Assembly: GCA_964569055.1 (NCBI GenBank)
Contig: CAZMSZ010000048.1
Location: 1-28,867 of the forward strand
Direction of reading: 5' to 3'
DNA from: JAWLGW01 sp964569055
Lineage (GTDB): Bacteria; Planctomycetota; J058
Length of the DNA: 28,867 bases
Part shown: piece after piece, positions 1 through 6,836 of the stretch
Layout: each line of letters opens with the position of its first letter
Numbering within the stretch: position 1 is the stretch's first letter
Position numbers and translations under genes: made by a program
Notes under the pieces: generated by a model
The model's input: only the letters and a program-made list of their open reading frames with translations
What the model was told of the DNA's origin: nothing
Database searches by the model: none

Positions 1-171
1 CCCCCCTCAGGTCACTCCGCTCACGTCGAAGCCTGCGAGCCGCGTGACCGCCGCCCGTCTCCTCGTCCGACCGCTGGCGCCTTCACACGAGCGGCGGGCG
101 CGCGGCTCGCGGGCAGCGGGCAGTAGTCCGGAACCAACCAACCCTCGCCGGCCGTCCACCTACCGACTCGA

Positions 172-401
172 TCCGACTCCGAATCCGAATCCGACTCCGA
201 TTCCGAATCCGATTCCGAATCCGATTCCGATAGTCCGACTCCGAATCCGAATCCGAATCCGAATCCAAATCCGATTCCGAATCCGAATCCAAATCCGATT
301 CCGACTCCGACTCCGACTCCGACTCCGATTCCGACTCCGAATCCGACTCCGAATCCGAATCCGAATCCGAATCCGAATCCGAATCCGATTCCGACTCCGA
401 C
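172..401. repeat. Hexanucleotide tandem repeat, 38 units of TCCGAH
   Basis: Ten units from 172 to 231, a two-base AG insertion at 232-233, then 28 units from 234 to 401, followed by the decayed unit GCCGAC. The sixth base is A, C or T and never G. The only other substitution is TCCAAA at 264 and 288. Neighbouring units such as GAATC-C-GATTC form short inverted repeats, so the array can fold on itself. Base composition is much less GC-rich than the flanks. The absence of G at position 6 means the frame that would encode Ser-Asp on the minus strand never uses GAC, the expected Asp codon in such a genome, which argues against a coding role. Confidence 0.95.
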
Positions 402-448
402 GCCGACCCCGCCACGGCCCCTCATCCCCGCGGATCCCCGGCGCTCGC

Positions 449-454
449 TATAGT
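449..454 (+). promoter_or_regulatory. Possible -10 box (TATAGT) just upstream of the M16 gene start
   Basis: TATAGT ends eight bases before the ATG at 463, which would place the transcript start at or next to the start codon, giving a leaderless message. This agrees with the lack of any purine-rich ribosome-binding sequence upstream of 463. No TTGACA-like -35 is visible. This is an inference from spacing only. Confidence 0.35.
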
Positions 455-462
455 CCGCGCGC

Positions 463-1710
463 ATGAGCCCGATCGCCCACACGCTCGTCCCGTTGCCGCA
501 CCTCCACACCGCCTCGATCGCCGTCGCGGTTCGCGGAGGACCGCGATTCGAGGCGGCGGGGGACGGGGGGCTGACGCACCTGCTCGAGCACGTGCTGTTC
601 CGCGGCGCCGGGGCCTACCCCGACGTGCGCGCGCTGCTCGGGGCGTTCGAGGAGCTCGGGGAGGAGCCCGAGGCGTACACCGAGGAGGACGCGCTGGTGC
701 TCGCGGCCTCGGTGGACCCCGGGCGGGTGGGGGACGCGAGCCGGCTGCTCGCGACGGTGCTGCTCGAGCCGCACCTGTGCGACCTCGAGGCCGAGCGGGC
801 GGTGGTGCTCGAGGAGCGGCTGGAGCGGGTCGACGAGGACGGCCGCGACTGCGACCCCGACGACCTGCTGATGGCGCTCGCCTTCGGCGCGCACCCGCTG
901 GGGCGGCCGGTGCTGGGGCTGGAGCGCGAGGTCCGCGCGCACCGCCGCGAGGACCTGGCGCGCTGGCGCGAGCGGCTCGTGCGGCGTCCCAACCTGGCGG
1001 TCGCGCTGGCGGGGCCGATCGAGGTGCGCGAGGTCGAGGGGCTGCTGGCGCCGTTCGAGGCCATTCCAGCAGGACCCGCGCTGGAGCTCGGCGCTCCGCC
1101 GCCGCCGCAGGACGGCCCGCGCGTGTCGCTGCACCGCCTGACCGGGAGCCAGGTCGACGTGCGGATCGCCTTCCGCGGGCCCGGCGAGGCCGCGCCCGAG
1201 CACGCCGCGCTGCGCCTGCTCGCCGACGTGCTCGACGGCGGCGCGACCGCGCGCGTCCCGCAGCTCGTCGACGCCGGGCTCGCCTATCAGGCGCACGCCG
1301 AGGTGGCCGCCTTCCCCGACGTGTCGCTGCTCCAGCTCGGGGTGACCGTGGCGCCGGCCAAGACGGCGGGGGCGCTCGAGGCGCTGTTCGACCTGGCCCG
1401 TGGCGTGGCCGAGGCGCCCCTGGCCGACGAGCTCGCCCGCGCGCGGGCGCGCCGCGCCCGGCGCGCCCGGGCCGAGCGCGACGACGCGCGGGGGCTCGCC
1501 GACGACGCCGCGCGGCGGCTGGCCTGGGGGCTGCCCTCGCGCGAGGCGGCGCGGGCGGCCGAGGAGGCGGCGGACGAGGCCGCGGTCCTCGCGCTCGCGC
1601 GGGAGCTGGTGCGACCCGCGCGCGCCTCGGTGCTGGTGCTGGGCGAGCTGACGCGAGGTCAGGCCGCCGCGGTGCGCCGAGCGCTGCGCGCGCGGGAGCT
1701 ACCGGCGTGA
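463..1710 (+). CDS. M16 family zinc metallopeptidase (pitrilysin/PqqL/MPP-like)
   Basis: A 415-residue protein with the inverted zinc motif HxxEH of family M16: H39-L-L-E42-H43 in the context THLLEHVLF. The third zinc ligand is probably E118, in the helix containing ERAVVLEE, 75 residues after H43 and seven after E111, as in mitochondrial processing peptidase. The N-terminal beta segment ASIAVAVRGGPRFE also fits the family. The length is that of one two-domain M16 half. Such proteins usually pair with a second, non-catalytic half, and none is encoded next to it. No signal peptide is visible, so a cytoplasmic location is likely. ATG 463 is chosen because the M16 fold begins directly after it; there is no ribosome-binding sequence but a -10-like box. 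The next gene follows after 112 bases in the same direction. Substrate unknown. Confidence 0.88.
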   Translation: MSPIAHTLVPLPHLHTASIAVAVRGGPRFEAAGDGGLTHLLEHVLFRGAGAYPDVRALLGAFEELGEEPEAYTEEDALVLAASVDPGRVGDASRLLATVLLEPHLCDLEAERAVVLEERLERVDEDGRDCDPDDLLMALAFGAHPLGRPVLGLEREVRAHRREDLARWRERLVRRPNLAVALAGPIEVREVEGLLAPFEAIPAGPALELGAPPPPQDGPRVSLHRLTGSQVDVRIAFRGPGEAAPEHAALRLLADVLDGGATARVPQLVDAGLAYQAHAEVAAFPDVSLLQLGVTVAPAKTAGALEALFDLARGVAEAPLADELARARARRARRARAERDDARGLADDAARRLAWGLPSREAARAAEEAADEAAVLALARELVRPARASVLVLGELTRGQAAAVRRALRARELPA

Positions 1711-1806
1711 CCGCGTCCGAGGCTGCTTGGGTACGGGCACGGGCACGAGGCTGTCCGCACGTTGGGCCGGGGGCTGCGGCGCCCCGGCGGTCGGAGGCAC
1801 GTCGGG

Positions 1807-1812
1807 TAGACT
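1807..1812 (+). promoter_or_regulatory. Possible -10 box (TAGACT) before the pseudokinase gene
   Basis: TAGACT lies ten bases before the ATG at 1823, in the 112-base gap after the M16 gene. It is similar in position to the A/T-rich hexamers before the genes starting at 463, 11765 and 13735. There is no clear -35 and no good ribosome-binding sequence between the box and the ATG. Weak evidence on its own. Confidence 0.25.
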
Positions 1813-1822
1813 GAGCCGGCCC

Positions 1823-4318
1823 ATGGAGCTCAGCCACACCGAGAAGGCCTTCGCCGAGACCCTGGTCCTGGTCGGCGGGATCAGCGGCCCGCGCCTGATC
1901 TATCCGCTCATGGTCCGGGAGACCGATCCGCGCCCGCTGTGGGACGTGACCGCCGCGCTCCAGCTGGCGCCGCCGCAGGTGATCCAGCAGGTGCACGCGA
2001 TCGCGCAGGCGACGGTGGACGCCATGGGGCCGCAGGCGTTCACGTTCTCGGAGGGGGCCATGGTCGGCCCGTGGGAGCTGCTCGCGCAGCGCGGGCGCGA
2101 CCTCGGCGGCGAGGTGTGGCACGGGCGGCGTGCCGACGGGGCGGAGGGGACCGTGCGCGTCGTGCCGCCGGGGAGCGGGCACGATCCGGAGCGGACCGCG
2201 CGGTTCGTGGAGCGCTCGAACGCCGGCCTCGACGCGCCTCACCCCTCGATCCTCAAGATCGACGAGGCCGACGAGGACTTCGGCTGGCTGTACACCGCCA
2301 CGATGGGCCTCGACTGCGCCCCGATCGCGGCCTTGCGCGCCTCCGGCCCCCTGGCGGAGCCCACCGCGATCGCGCTGGCGCAGGGCGCCGCGGCCTCGCT
2401 CCAGGTCGTGCACGGCCTGGGCGTGGTCCACGGCGGTCTGAGCCCGCTCGCCTTGCTGGTCCGCGACCAGCGCACCTACCTGTGCGACTTCGGCGTGGGC
2501 TCGGCCCTGCTCGACGGCCCCACCCACGGCTGCAGCCCCGGCGGCCGGCTACCGCTCCTGCTCTACGCCGCGCCGGGCCTGGTGGCGGGCGACGCGGCCG
2601 GCGGGCTCGATTCGCGCGACGACCTGTTCGCGCTCGGCGCGGTCCTCTACCACCTCGTGGCCGGCGTCGGTCCGGCCGACGCGCGCGCGCCGGTCGACGC
2701 GCCGTGGGTCGTCGCGCCTGCCGTGTCGGACGGGCTGCGGACCGTGCTGTCGCGCCTGCTCGCGCCGCGGCGCGAGGCGCGCTACTCCACGGCCGGCGCG
2801 CTCCTCGCCGACCTGGCGCGGGTGGCCGCCGGCGGGCTGCCCGGCCCCTTGCCCGAGCCCGGCGGCCACGTGGTCGGACGTCGCCATCCGACCGCCGCGC
2901 CCCAGGCCGTGCTGCGCCCCGAGGTGTTCCGCGCGGTGCAAGCGCCGCCGCCCGCGCCGGCGCCGACCGTGGTCGAGGTGCGACCCACGCTGGCGCCGAC
3001 GCCTGCGGCGCTCCCGGCCGCCAGCGACGACGGCGAGGCGGAGGAGGTCGCCGCGCCGCGCCGGGCGATCGAGGCCCCGGCGGCGCGCCAGCGGCCGCGC
3101 GAGCGCTTCGCGGACGGGGGGCGGGTCGCGAGGCGCGGCGGCGGCTGGGTGCTGTGCGCCTCCACGCTGGTGGCGGTGGCGGCCGGGCTCGCCGTCGCGC
3201 ACCTCGCGACCCAGCCGGTCGGGCCCGCGCTCGTCCGGGCGCGGCTGGCGCGGGCCGCGGGCGCGCTCGCCGCGGAGCGGCCGCGCTACGGCGAGGCCCT
3301 CCGCGAGGTCAGGGCCGCGCTGCGCGAGAGCGAGGACGACGCGGCGCGCGCTCGGGAGGCGATCGCGCTGCGCGCGGCGGTGTGCGCCGCGGCCGAGCGC
3401 GAGCGCCTCGCGATCCTGCCCGAGGGGACGCGCACCCCGGTCGACGTCGTGCGCCGCGAGCTGGTGCGGGTCGGCGAGCTGATCGACCGCTGCGCGGGCG
3501 TCCCGGTCGAGGCGCTGTTGCGCTACGACCGCGACCGCGCCAGCGACACCGTCGACCGCAACGACTGGCTCCGCCACGGACGCGCCCTCCTGCGGGCCGG
3601 ATACCCCGAGGCGGCGGCCGACGCCTTCGGCCGCGTCAACGAGCACGCGCGGGCGGCGCTCGCCCGCTACGCCGCCGAGCGCCTGGTCCACCTCCCGGCC
3701 GGGCCCTACCGCGGAGCGCAGGGCTGGGCCACGCGCGAGGCGGTGTACGTGGGCCGGACCGAGGTGACCCGCGCGCAGTACGCCGAGTTCCTGCAGGCGC
3801 TCGCCACGACCAAGGGCGGGCATCCCGCCTGCAGCTCTCGTGAGCCCGAGGGGTACGACCACACCCCGGCCGAGTGGCGCGGGGTCGAGGACGGGCGGCT
3901 CCCGGTCACGGGGGTGAGCTACTTCGACGCGGTCGCCTACTGCGGCTGGCGCGGGCTCGAGCTCGCCGACGAGGCGACCCTGCTCGCGGCCGCGGGCGGG
4001 CCGACTGGCGGCGCGACTCCTTGGGGCGAGGACCCGCCCTCGCTCGCGTACGCCAACGCGGGCGGGGTCCTGGGCGGGCCCGTCGCGGTCGGCAGCTTCC
4101 CGGGCGGGGTCGGGGTCGGCGCCCCCGCGCGCGATCTGCTCGGCAACGTGGCTGAGTGGACCGCGAGCGACGGCGCCGCGGCGAAGACGTTCGGCGGCCA
4201 CTACGACACACCCCTGGCCGAGCTCCGCGCCGCCGCGGGCGACGAGCTCCCGCTCGCGACGCGCGCGCCCACGCTGGGGTTCCGCGTCGTGCTCCGCCCG
4301 GGCGCGCTCGAGCCGTAG
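1823..4318 (+). CDS. Membrane-anchored pseudokinase fused to a SUMF1/FGE-sulfatase domain
   Basis: An 831-residue protein in four parts. Residues 84-335 have the Hanks kinase fold: DFG is kept at 222-224 and the F-helix region (DSRDDLFALGAVLYHLVAG, about 263-281) is clear. The HRD catalytic loop is replaced by H203-GGLSP, so the catalytic Asp is missing, and the VAIK lysine position reads VRVV. It is therefore probably catalytically dead. A proline-rich linker (about 340-430) follows. One transmembrane helix (441-461) leads to a mostly helical stretch. Residues 622-826 form a formylglycine-generating-enzyme-like (SUMF1) domain with signatures GRTEVTRAQYAEF, PVTGVSYFDAVAYC, TPWGEDPP, LLGNVAEWT and LGFRVV. 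The domain probably binds a ligand or peptide outside the cytoplasm. Start 1823 gives a compact N-terminus (MELSHTEKAF). The lipoprotein gene follows after two bases, so the two are likely co-transcribed. Confidence 0.85.
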   Translation: MELSHTEKAFAETLVLVGGISGPRLIYPLMVRETDPRPLWDVTAALQLAPPQVIQQVHAIAQATVDAMGPQAFTFSEGAMVGPWELLAQRGRDLGGEVWHGRRADGAEGTVRVVPPGSGHDPERTARFVERSNAGLDAPHPSILKIDEADEDFGWLYTATMGLDCAPIAALRASGPLAEPTAIALAQGAAASLQVVHGLGVVHGGLSPLALLVRDQRTYLCDFGVGSALLDGPTHGCSPGGRLPLLLYAAPGLVAGDAAGGLDSRDDLFALGAVLYHLVAGVGPADARAPVDAPWVVAPAVSDGLRTVLSRLLAPRREARYSTAGALLADLARVAAGGLPGPLPEPGGHVVGRRHPTAAPQAVLRPEVFRAVQAPPPAPAPTVVEVRPTLAPTPAALPAASDDGEAEEVAAPRRAIEAPAARQRPRERFADGGRVARRGGGWVLCASTLVAVAAGLAVAHLATQPVGPALVRARLARAAGALAAERPRYGEALREVRAALRESEDDAARAREAIALRAAVCAAAERERLAILPEGTRTPVDVVRRELVRVGELIDRCAGVPVEALLRYDRDRASDTVDRNDWLRHGRALLRAGYPEAAADAFGRVNEHARAALARYAAERLVHLPAGPYRGAQGWATREAVYVGRTEVTRAQYAEFLQALATTKGGHPACSSREPEGYDHTPAEWRGVEDGRLPVTGVSYFDAVAYCGWRGLELADEATLLAAAGGPTGGATPWGEDPPSLAYANAGGVLGGPVAVGSFPGGVGVGAPARDLLGNVAEWTASDGAAAKTFGGHYDTPLAELRAAAGDELPLATRAPTLGFRVVLRPGALEP

Positions 4319-4320
4319 CC

Positions 4321-5598
4321 GTGGCGCGCGCGGCCGCCGCCCTGTTCGCGCTCGCGCTCTGCGGGTGCAGCTACCCCGAGCTGGTGCGCGATGGCGCGGT
4401 CGACGCCGAGTACCTGGAGCGGATCGCCGCGGAGACGGCCGCCCTGCGCGAGCTCCCGCTGGAGCGACCGATCCCGCACCGGCTGATCACGCTGGAGCAG
4501 GCGCGCGCGCAGCTGCAGGCGAGCGTGGCCGCGCAGGATCGGGCCGCGCTCGCCGCCGAGGCGAAGGCGCTGGTCGCCTTCGGGCTGGCGCCGCCCGGGT
4601 TCGACCTGCCCGCGCTGCTGGTGGACCTGCAGACCGAGCAGGCCGCCGGCTTCTACGACACGGCCGAGGAGACGTTGTTCCTGGTCGACCGCGAGCTCCC
4701 GGGCGCCTCGTCCGCGTGGTTCCTCTCCTGGCTGCTCGAGCGCGACGTGGTGGGCGAGCTCACGGCCTCGCACGAGCTGGTCCACGCCCTGCAGGACCGG
4801 CGCTACGACCTCGACGCCTTCCTGGAGGGCTCGGGGGAGCCCGCCCCGCTGGGCGCCGACGCGCGCCTCGCGCGGCGCGCGCTGGTGGAGGGGGACGCGA
4901 CCTACTGGTCGTTCCGGTTCGTGCTGCGCGGGCTGTCCGCGACGCCCGACGACCTCGAGCTGCCGCGCGAGGAGCTGCTGGCGGGGACCGAGGGCGAGGC
5001 GTTCACGCGCTCGCCGCGGGCGATCCAGGAGGCGCTCCTGTTCCCGTACGTGGACGGGCTCAAGTTCATGCAGCGGGTGGCGGTCCTGGGCGAGCGGCTG
5101 TGGGAGCAGCCGCCGGCCTCGACCGAGCAGGTGCTGCATCCCGACCGCTACATCCGCGGCGACCTGCCCCTGACGGTCAGCCTCCTGAGCGCACCCCCCG
5201 AGGGGTGGGACGTGGTCCGCGAGGAGACCCTCGGCGAGCTGGGGCTGTTCACGATCCTGGCGCACACCGAGCTCGAGCCGGAGCCCCGCGCCCGCGCGGC
5301 CGAGGGTTGGGGCGGCGATCGCTACTGGGTCCTCGAGCGGCGCGCCGACGGCGCGCTGGCCGTGGTGTGGGCCCTCGAGCTCGATCGCACGCGCGACGCC
5401 GACGAGCTCGAGCGGCCGCTCGGACGCGCCCTGGCCGCCCTGCCCGGCAGGGCGCACCGCCTGGAGCGCCTGGGCGACCGCGCCCTGGCCGTCGCGATCG
5501 CCCCCGACCCGGGGCTGGCCCTGGAGCTGATCCCGCTGGCGCGGGAGCGGCGCGTGACGCCGGCGCCGGTGCGCCCGCGGGCGGTGGAGGGGCGCTGA
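4321..5598 (+). CDS. Lipoprotein zinc metallopeptidase with HExxH motif
   Basis: A 425-residue protein starting with GTG two bases after the previous stop. The first 16 residues are a hydrophobic signal peptide ending LALCGC, a plausible lipobox with lipidated C16. The zinc site is H151-E152-L-V-H155 in ASHELVHALQDRRYDL, with a likely third ligand E190 in ALVEGDATYW. HEL(V/T)HALQD followed about 35 residues later by (V/I)EGDA is characteristic of a family of secreted or lipid-anchored gluzincin-like peptidases of unknown substrate. The C-terminal half (about 300-425) has no motif I recognise. The tight spacing to the pseudokinase-SUMF1 gene suggests one envelope-associated operon. The signal peptide supports the GTG 4321 start, because a longer form would bury it. 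It is convergent with nadA across a long hairpin. Confidence 0.82.
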   Translation: MARAAAALFALALCGCSYPELVRDGAVDAEYLERIAAETAALRELPLERPIPHRLITLEQARAQLQASVAAQDRAALAAEAKALVAFGLAPPGFDLPALLVDLQTEQAAGFYDTAEETLFLVDRELPGASSAWFLSWLLERDVVGELTASHELVHALQDRRYDLDAFLEGSGEPAPLGADARLARRALVEGDATYWSFRFVLRGLSATPDDLELPREELLAGTEGEAFTRSPRAIQEALLFPYVDGLKFMQRVAVLGERLWEQPPASTEQVLHPDRYIRGDLPLTVSLLSAPPEGWDVVREETLGELGLFTILAHTELEPEPRARAAEGWGGDRYWVLERRADGALAVVWALELDRTRDADELERPLGRALAALPGRAHRLERLGDRALAVAIAPDPGLALELIPLARERRVTPAPVRPRAVEGR

Positions 5599-5639
5599 GC
5601 CGGAGGCCGGCCGAGCTCGACTCGGGAAGGCGGCCGCCG

Positions 5640-5767
5640 GCAGCGGCAGCCATTTCGAATTTCCAGTTTCGAATTCCCTGTTGATATTTCCTATTTCCGG
5701 ACGGGCGCGGAAATAAGAAATATCAACAGAGAGTGAGAAATTAGAAATTAGAAATGGCTGCCGCTGC
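5640..5767. repeat. Long AT-rich imperfect hairpin (59-bp arms, 10-base loop)
   Basis: Arms 5640-5698 and 5709-5767 are reverse complements at 51 of 59 positions and enclose the GC-rich loop GGACGGGCGC. Each arm has a GC-rich outer 12 bases (GCAGCGGCAGCC) and a very AT-rich interior, which stands out sharply in this genome. The interior also contains a seven-base tandem motif (GAAATTA). It sits between the convergent lipoprotein gene (stop 5598) and nadA (stop 5787), so it may act as a two-way terminator. The size and composition also fit a palindromic mobile remnant such as a MITE. I see no target-site duplication. Confidence 0.9.
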
Positions 5768-5786
5768 GAGACGCCGTTCCGCCCCC

Positions 5787-6749
5787 TCAGTCCCCGTGGG
5801 TCGGCACGCTCCCGTCGGTGACCCGGAACATGGCCTCGATCGGGCGCAGGGCGGCGGCGCGCAGGTCGTCGGCGACCGTGATCTCGGGGCGCAGGTCGCG
5901 CAGCGCGTCGCGGATCTTCTCCATGGTGTTCTTGCGCATGTGCGGGCACTCGTTGCAGGCGCAGCCGGTGCTCGTGGGGAGCGGGATGAACTCCTTCTCG
6001 GGCGCGGCCTTCTGCATGGCGTGGATCATGCGCGCCTCGGTGCCGATCAAGAACTGCTTGGCGGGGCTGCTGCGCGCGAACTCGAGGATGCTCTTGGTCG
6101 AGCCGACGTGGTCGGCGTGGGCCAGCACCGCCTCCTCGCACTCGGGGTGGGCGAGCACCAGCGCGCCGGGGTGGCGCTCCTTGAGCTGGATCAGGTGCTT
6201 CTCGCTGAAGATCTCGTGGACCATGCACGAGCCCGGCCACAGGACCATCTCGCGGCCGGTGACCTTGGCGAGGTAGGCGCCGAGGTTCTTGTCGGGCGCG
6301 AAGATGATCTTCTTCTCGGGCGGGATCGCCTGGATCACCTGCACCGCGTTGCTCGAGGTGCAGGTGTAGTCGCTCATCGCCTTGAGCTCGACGCTCGAGT
6401 TGATGTACGTGACCACGACGTGGTCGGGGTAGCGCGCGCGCCAGCGCTGGAACACGGCCGGCGGGCAGCCCTCGACCAGCGAGCAGCTCGCCGCGAGGTC
6501 GGGGAGCACCACGGTCCGGGTCGGGTTGAGCAGCTTGGCGGTCTCGGCCATGAAGCGCACGCCGCAGAACACGATCACGTCCTGCTGGCACTGCGCGGCC
6601 TTGCGGCTGAGGTCGAGGCTGTCGCCCACGAAGTCGGCGATGTCCTGGATCTCGGCCTGCTGGTAGTAGTGCGCCAGGATCACGGCGTTCCGCTCACGCC
6701 GCAGGCGCTCGATCTCGAGCTCGACGTCGTCGCGCAGGGCCGTGGTCAC
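5787..6749 (-). CDS. nadA: Quinolinate synthase (NadA)
   Basis: A 320-residue NadA that condenses iminoaspartate with dihydroxyacetone phosphate to quinolinate, the second step of de novo NAD synthesis from aspartate, using a [4Fe-4S] cluster. Family signatures are continuous: AVILAHYYQ near the N-terminus, FCGVRFMAETAK, YINSSVELKA, FAPDKNLG, TEARMIHAM and the C-terminal GCACNECPHM. Likely cluster ligands are C89 (ASCSLVEG), C175 (PGSCMVHE) and C268 (CNECPHM), one per domain as in the family. Length is normal. The start is GTG at 6749, with a strong purine-rich ribosome-binding sequence (GGGAGGGGG) just upstream. The kinase gene ends 87 bases upstream in the same direction. The usual partners nadB and nadC are not in this window. 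Confidence 0.97.
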   Translation of the reverse strand: MTTALRDDVELEIERLRRERNAVILAHYYQQAEIQDIADFVGDSLDLSRKAAQCQQDVIVFCGVRFMAETAKLLNPTRTVVLPDLAASCSLVEGCPPAVFQRWRARYPDHVVVTYINSSVELKAMSDYTCTSSNAVQVIQAIPPEKKIIFAPDKNLGAYLAKVTGREMVLWPGSCMVHEIFSEKHLIQLKERHPGALVLAHPECEEAVLAHADHVGSTKSILEFARSSPAKQFLIGTEARMIHAMQKAAPEKEFIPLPTSTGCACNECPHMRKNTMEKIRDALRDLRPEITVADDLRAAALRPIEAMFRVTDGSVPTHGD

Positions 6750-6836
6750 GTCCGTCCCCCTCCCGGTTGGGTCTCGCCCCGCTCCCTCCGTGGCCCGCGG
6801 GGCTAGGGGCGAGAACGGGCGGCGAACCCGTTCCTT

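Larger units (their letters stand above)
1..462. other. Gene-free left end, dominated by a simple repeat
   Basis: I see no credible gene in these 462 bases. The open frames that cross the stretch on both strands exist because a six-base repeat keeps whatever frame it enters, so they translate to dipeptide repeats such as SD/SE, GF/GV, RI or PN. Bases 1-170 are ordinary GC-rich sequence with no recognisable domain in any frame. The first real gene starts at 463. Confidence 0.7.

Noticed and set aside
172..401. CRISPR array
   Set aside because: Units are six bases long and contiguous, with no spacers and no cas genes nearby.
83..415. A minus-strand frame encoding a Ser-Asp/Glu repeat like staphylococcal Sdr proteins
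   Set aside because: It exists only because of the hexamer array, changes into an Arg-Asn-Ile repeat at the two-base insertion, lacks an export signal and wall anchor, and avoids the favoured Asp codon GAC.
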